Of a DNA stretch of 17,500 bases, positions 15,101 through 17,500 are shown one piece after another. The translations under genes and the position numbers were made by a program. The stretch spans positions 12,501 through 30,000 of the forward strand of contig JACDTU010000005.1 of the NCBI GenBank assembly GCA_022376465.1, given 5' to 3'. The notes under the pieces are model-generated. The model worked only from the letters and a program-made list of their open reading frames with translations. It did not search any database and had not been told where the DNA came from. The stretch is from Cubamyces lactineus. Taxonomy: Eukaryota > Basidiomycota > Agaricomycetes > Polyporales > Polyporaceae. Positions within the stretch are counted from its first letter, which is position 1; every line of letters starts with the position of its first letter.

Positions 15101-15807
15101 GTGCTAACAATCCGGAGAACTGGGCCAAACTGCTGCCTCAATTCGAATTCGCGCACAATCAGCGGACACACTCTGTCACGGGAAAATCCCCGTTTGAGCT
15201 ACTCTACGGGTTTCAGCCAGAGGCCGTTGGGACAGTCCGAACCACCCCAAAACATCCAAGTACGGAGCAGAGGCTTCAAAGTCTTCAGGAAGCCAGGGAG
15301 AATACAATAGCGGCGCATGCGCAGGCCGCCGCAGCTATGTCAAGAAGGCTCCCCGCTGCGCAAGTTCCGCTGAAGCTCGGAGACAAGGTTCTTCTCGATA
15401 CAAAGAACCTCAGGCTTCCATATGTCTCCAGGAAGTTGATTCCAAAACGAGTGGGACCGTTCACCATCGTCAAGGTCTTGGGACCGGTTACATTTAAGTT
15501 AAAGCTTCCGGAGAAATGGAAGATACACCCCGTCTTCCACGCAGCGCTACTTACCCCGTACCACACAACTAAGGAGCACGGACCAGACTATGTCCGACCT
15601 CCACCGATTCCCACTCCTGAATCAACTGAAGGAGAGGAATGGGAGGTAGAAGCAATTCTGAGCCACCGCACTAGAGGTACCCAAAAGCAGTATCTAGTGG
15701 CTTGGAAGGGCTGGCCCGCATCGGAAAATTCTTGGGAACCAGAAAGACATCTCAAGAACGCGCAGTCGATCTTGCGCAACTATAAGAAGAGGCACAAGTT
15801 GTCGTGA
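12184..15807 (+). CDS. pol: Pol polyprotein of element 2 (protease, RT, RNase H, integrase, chromodomain)
   Basis: The frame is entered by -1 slippage at 12148-12154 and is open across the join, so the TTG at 12184 is only a numbering point. Protease DTGA is at 40-43. Reverse transcriptase has Asp366 and YMDD 429-432. RNase H has Asp578, Glu620 and Asp647. Integrase has His790, His797, Cys827 and Cys830, and the triad Asp862, Asp923, Glu959 (D,D35E). The C-terminal chromodomain (~1151-1207) has cage positions Trp1153, Trp1174 and Trp1177 with HP1 spacing. Every catalytic residue is present. The acidic linker after protease is shorter than in element 1, which accounts for most of the length difference. 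Confidence 0.96.
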   Translation: MPKELHVTIVTNTERRRSALLIPGYMQVQDKAVEIKGLIDTGADAVIVNKKIVDKYNLPTVRLPKTLTFRNADDSVNSMGTITHRVEGTFNLHGKKLPTNWYVADIGRDDVLFGMPWIRKYNPNIDWESGRITFKSDIIKKQQQIHKYQCEHDPPEGMLWNFPVKPLNQDLVVSFVRAIPDEDDADPDSERLTFNPSRAIELWYRKKKIRKINKSTEIAIAAKKDQKEKTLDEILPDFVKDYRQVFEKKAASRFPPSRPWDHAIEFKKDFDHHTKGSWRKIYPLTYTERIELDKFIAENLEKGYIRKSKSPLASPFFFVTKKDGSLRPVQDYRALNEGTIKNAYPLPLISDIIDRLKGATIFTKLDVRAGYNNVRIKEGDEWKAAFITPSGLFEPTVMFFGLCNAPATFQNMMNDLFRDMLQEGWMVIYMDDILIFSDNVEDHHERTRRALQRLQDSDLFLKAEKCEFDRQEVEFLGSIIRPGVVAMDPVKLKAIIEWEPPKTVKQVQAFLGFGNFYRRFIRDYSKIVRPLTELTKKDQPFLWTPDCQKAFDTLKKRFTEEPILQIPDPEKPFQIECDASKVATGAVLRQQGEDGLWHPCAYLSKSFTPAERNYQIYDRELLAIVRALEAWRHFLQGSPHPTEILSDHKNLTYFRTAQKLNRRQARWHLFLSEFNIVIKHQPGKSLTQADALSRRSGHDGGENDNKDVVLLGPELFAKAVNVELQERIRDSKLRDSSVVEYITLKGKATKRPEFGKPEDWSDDDGILLYKNRVYVPPDNQLYRDIVKMHHDAPIMGHPGVQKTYDLVKREYMWPGMRKFIAQYVKGCAACQTSKVNTHPIKPGLIPIQHSGDTRPFRTITMDYITDLPESDGFNAVQVVVDHDVSKAAVFSPCTKNITAEGAMDILQRDVYRRFGLPAKVISDRGPQFISKAFKELHNSLGIETALSTAYHPQTDGETERVNQELDLALRLYCANNPENWAKLLPQFEFAHNQRTHSVTGKSPFELLYGFQPEAVGTVRTTPKHPSTEQRLQSLQEARENTIAAHAQAAAAMSRRLPAAQVPLKLGDKVLLDTKNLRLPYVSRKLIPKRVGPFTIVKVLGPVTFKLKLPEKWKIHPVFHAALLTPYHTTKEHGPDYVRPPPIPTPESTEGEEWEVEAILSHRTRGTQKQYLVAWKGWPASENSWEPERHLKNAQSILRNYKKRHKLS

Positions 15808-15874
15808 AGGACTCAACCCACTCCTCACCCAATATCTCTTCGAATTTTCTGAACAAATTTCTCCTCTATTCACT

Positions 15875-17170
15875 ATGGTCTACACCAACACTCGTCTTAC
15901 TGGTCGTCGTTTCTCTGAGGCGACTCGTCGCAACATTCCCCGTCCCCCCAACTTCATTAGGGCACGGCGCACTGTTTTCTACAACCATCTTCCCCGACAC
16001 ACCGTCTCGTGCAACGACGAAGGCACCCTCGCCGATCGTGTCGGCTGGGTCATCGTGCACCCCGACCTCTACAGCCATGTCGAGGCCCGTATTGCCCATC
16101 TTCCTGAGGTCAAGGACCTCATCGACGTCTACCGCGCTCTCGCCAGGGCCGCCCCCTCTTACTCTGTTCTCATCAAACACAACCAGAGAACGTCGGCGCC
16201 CAAGTCCGAGAAGAAGAAGGTAGTTCAAGTTGCGAGCGAGGCCTATCAGGCAGTGGTTCAAGCGGCAGAGAAAGTAATTTCTATGCTCGCTAACCCTCAG
16301 GTCGCGGGAGCACTCTCGGACCTGATGCCCCTGCGTAACCAACACGGTACGCATAGTTGGGGGCATGTCTTTTGGCCGCAACGCCTCGATGACTACCCGC
16401 AAGCTATCGAGGTCGATTCTTCGGATGAGGAAGAAGACGAGGACGAGGTACGCTCGGATGGTGGATGGTCCATTCCCTCGACTGACCCTTGGAAGGTTTC
16501 CACTCCTGATCCTGAGGAGGAAGCCATCAAATGGGGTCCGACTTCAGTTGAGGGGTCGACCCCGACCCTATCCTCCTCAAGTTCTGACTCCTCCTATTCG
16601 GAAGTCGAGTCTTTCGACTTACTCCCTGAGCTCGAACAACTAGAGCTTAGCACGATCGACGAGCTCTCGGAAGAGGAGTTCCACGAAGCCCTGAAAGTCG
16701 CAGTAAGGGCCCCTTCCCCGCCTCCTCCTCCCCCGACTACGATCACCAAGCACGTCGAGGAACCCCATGGACGATGCGGTTTCTTTCGTGGAACCGGAGA
16801 AGATCGGTTCGGATACATCAACTCTCGAGGCGACATTTTCATGGTCCCCAACAGTTCCTTCGGCATCTCTGACGTTCGGATCATGGTCGCATACCATCTC
16901 CGATGGCCGGAAGCTTCAGTCAGGACCACCCAAGCCGCCTCCCTACTCATCGACGATGTCATCGCCCGGCGTGGAAATTACCCCGCCTTCAAGGTCGACG
17001 CTGAACGCATCGCGACTACTTATCGCGAGGCTTTAGGCATGTCGGCGGCAGAGACTGCTCAATGGGACTGCATTCGAGCAGTAGGTAGCGATGCGGAGCT
17101 CGTCCAGATCTCCCTGGATGTCTTCCGTCCTGAGGTCGTCGAGAGAAACAATGCTATCGTTCACCTCTAA
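15875..17170 (+). CDS. ORF3 of element 2: 431-residue post-pol protein, unknown function
   Basis: The ORF starts at an ATG in a strong context (A at -3, G at +4), 67 nt after the pol stop. Residues 1-110 are basic and look folded (ADRVGWVIVHPDLYSHVEAR). A helical Lys/Ala segment follows, then a long acidic and Ser-rich region (~175-275) and a run of Pro near 285. The C-terminal ~130 residues look like a second folded domain, containing CGFFRGTGEDRFGYINSRGD. There is no transmembrane segment in this frame, so it is not a typical envelope protein, and I recognise no family. The first ~110 codons favour C-ending codons and CGT/CGC for Arg, more like a host gene than pol, which suggests later acquisition. 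It lies inside the element, before the polypurine tract, so it is copied with it. How it is translated (reinitiation or a spliced RNA) is not shown by the sequence. Confidence 0.75.
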   Translation: MVYTNTRLTGRRFSEATRRNIPRPPNFIRARRTVFYNHLPRHTVSCNDEGTLADRVGWVIVHPDLYSHVEARIAHLPEVKDLIDVYRALARAAPSYSVLIKHNQRTSAPKSEKKKVVQVASEAYQAVVQAAEKVISMLANPQVAGALSDLMPLRNQHGTHSWGHVFWPQRLDDYPQAIEVDSSDEEEDEDEVRSDGGWSIPSTDPWKVSTPDPEEEAIKWGPTSVEGSTPTLSSSSSDSSYSEVESFDLLPELEQLELSTIDELSEEEFHEALKVAVRAPSPPPPPPTTITKHVEEPHGRCGFFRGTGEDRFGYINSRGDIFMVPNSSFGISDVRIMVAYHLRWPEASVRTTQAASLLIDDVIARRGNYPAFKVDAERIATTYREALGMSAAETAQWDCIRAVGSDAELVQISLDVFRPEVVERNNAIVHL

Positions 17171-17187
17171 AGGTCGAGGACGACCTT
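17170..17187 (+). other. Perfect 7-bp hairpin after ORF3
   Basis: AAGGTCG (17170-17176) pairs with CGACCTT (17181-17187) around the loop AGGA. It begins on the last base of the ORF3 stop codon and ends 4 nt before the polypurine tract. Its role is unknown. Confidence 0.5.
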
Positions 17188-17191
17188 CAGC

Positions 17192-17201
17192 GGAGGGGGA
17201 G
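17192..17201 (+). promoter_or_regulatory. Polypurine tract of element 2
   Basis: GGAGGGGGAG is a pure purine run ending 4 nt before the 3' LTR. RNase H leaves such tracts intact to prime plus-strand DNA synthesis. The CTGA between tract and LTR is slightly unusual, since many elements have the tract directly adjacent. Confidence 0.75.
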
Positions 17202-17205
17202 CTGA

Positions 17206-17500
17206 TGTTACGAATGTACAATAGGTATTGCGACGTCTCGACGAACTGGTAACGGTTTCTAGTACTTACTCTGTACGATACAAGTATGGTAGGCTCTGGG
17301 ACTCCAGCTACGATTGTATATGGCGGATTCTATGGAACAGTCTCGTATTATCTAGGACTTTCCATGCACAGTTACTTCTGCACAGTGCACAGTCGCTTCC
17401 GCGCAGTGCACAGCGCTTCTGCACAGTACACAGCAGCACTGCCACAGTGTTACTAGGTTCGACTAGCGCTGACTACTATGCACCAGAAAGTCCTTGTATA
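17206..17500 (+). repeat. 3' LTR of element 2, partial (first 295 bp)
   Basis: Identical to 8845-9139 at every position I compared; the window ends inside U3. The 20-bp repeat triplet recurs at 17375-17435. The expected remainder would end near 17745. Confidence 0.97.

Larger units (their letters stand above)
8845..17500 (+). mobile_element. Element 2: young Ty3/gypsy chromovirus nested in element 1 (right end outside window)
   Basis: LTR, self-priming site, ATG-less ORF1, gag, pol, ORF3, polypurine tract and 3' LTR follow in order. The LTR ends are TGTTACG / CGTAACA. If the 3' LTR is also 540 bp, the element ends near 17745 and is about 8.9 kb long. The visible 295 bp of the 3' LTR equal the 5' LTR at every base, and all frames are open, so insertion is recent and the copy may be active. 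The five bases before it, GCGTG (8840-8844), are the expected target-site duplication. Confidence 0.96.

Noticed and set aside
15804..16223. Overlapping frame with a hydrophobic stretch (KFLLYSLWSTPTLVLLVVV) after pol of element 2
   Set aside because: It has no ATG, ends in low-complexity Ser/Pro/Arg, and is out of frame with the well-started ORF3; the hydrophobic run is most likely a by-product of ORF3 codons.

Overview
The window is fungal chromosomal DNA, most likely from a basidiomycete. The 5S rRNA gene at 1994-2111 reads like the agaricomycete consensus as I remember it, and the rest is dominated by two Ty3/gypsy LTR retrotransposons with chromodomains. I cannot name the species. I see no convincing host protein gene.

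Layout. Bases 1-2893 are non-coding: two diverged copies of a ~130-bp repeat (109-243 and 1702-1834), a dispersed 5S rRNA gene with its Pol III terminator, and a minisatellite of 23-bp monomers in a 46-bp two-step order (2291-2474). Element 1 starts at 2894 with a 417-bp LTR (2894-3310), then a gag frame, a pol frame with protease, RT, RNase H, integrase and chromodomain, and the start of a small membrane-protein ORF. At 8844/8845 it is interrupted by element 2, whose 540-bp 5' LTR (8845-9384) is followed by an ORF with no ATG, gag, pol, a 431-residue unrecognised third ORF, a polypurine tract, and the first 295 bp of its 3' LTR (17206-17500, cut by the window edge). Those 295 bp match the 5' LTR at every position, so the nested insertion is very young. 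The 3' part of element 1 lies beyond the window.

How the genes work together. The two elements share about two thirds of their RT residues by eye but have different LTRs and leaders. They nonetheless share an unusual expression plan. (a) A TATA box lies 32-33 bp before a 10-12 nt segment that is the exact reverse complement of the primer binding site 2 nt after the LTR, the arrangement used by self-primed Tf1-like elements. (b) From that predicted transcript start to the gag ATG there is no ATG in any frame (653 nt in element 1, 1076 nt in element 2), yet the stretch is an open reading frame: in frame with gag in element 1, and a separate ORF touching gag through an ATGA overlap in element 2. 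(c) gag ends in the same slippery heptamer G GGT TTT directly against its stop, with pol in the -1 frame. (d) Extra coding sequence follows pol. The most interesting part is this combined plan: self-priming, an ATG-depleted coding leader that probably needs non-AUG initiation, stop-abutting -1 frameshifting, and a post-pol accessory ORF.
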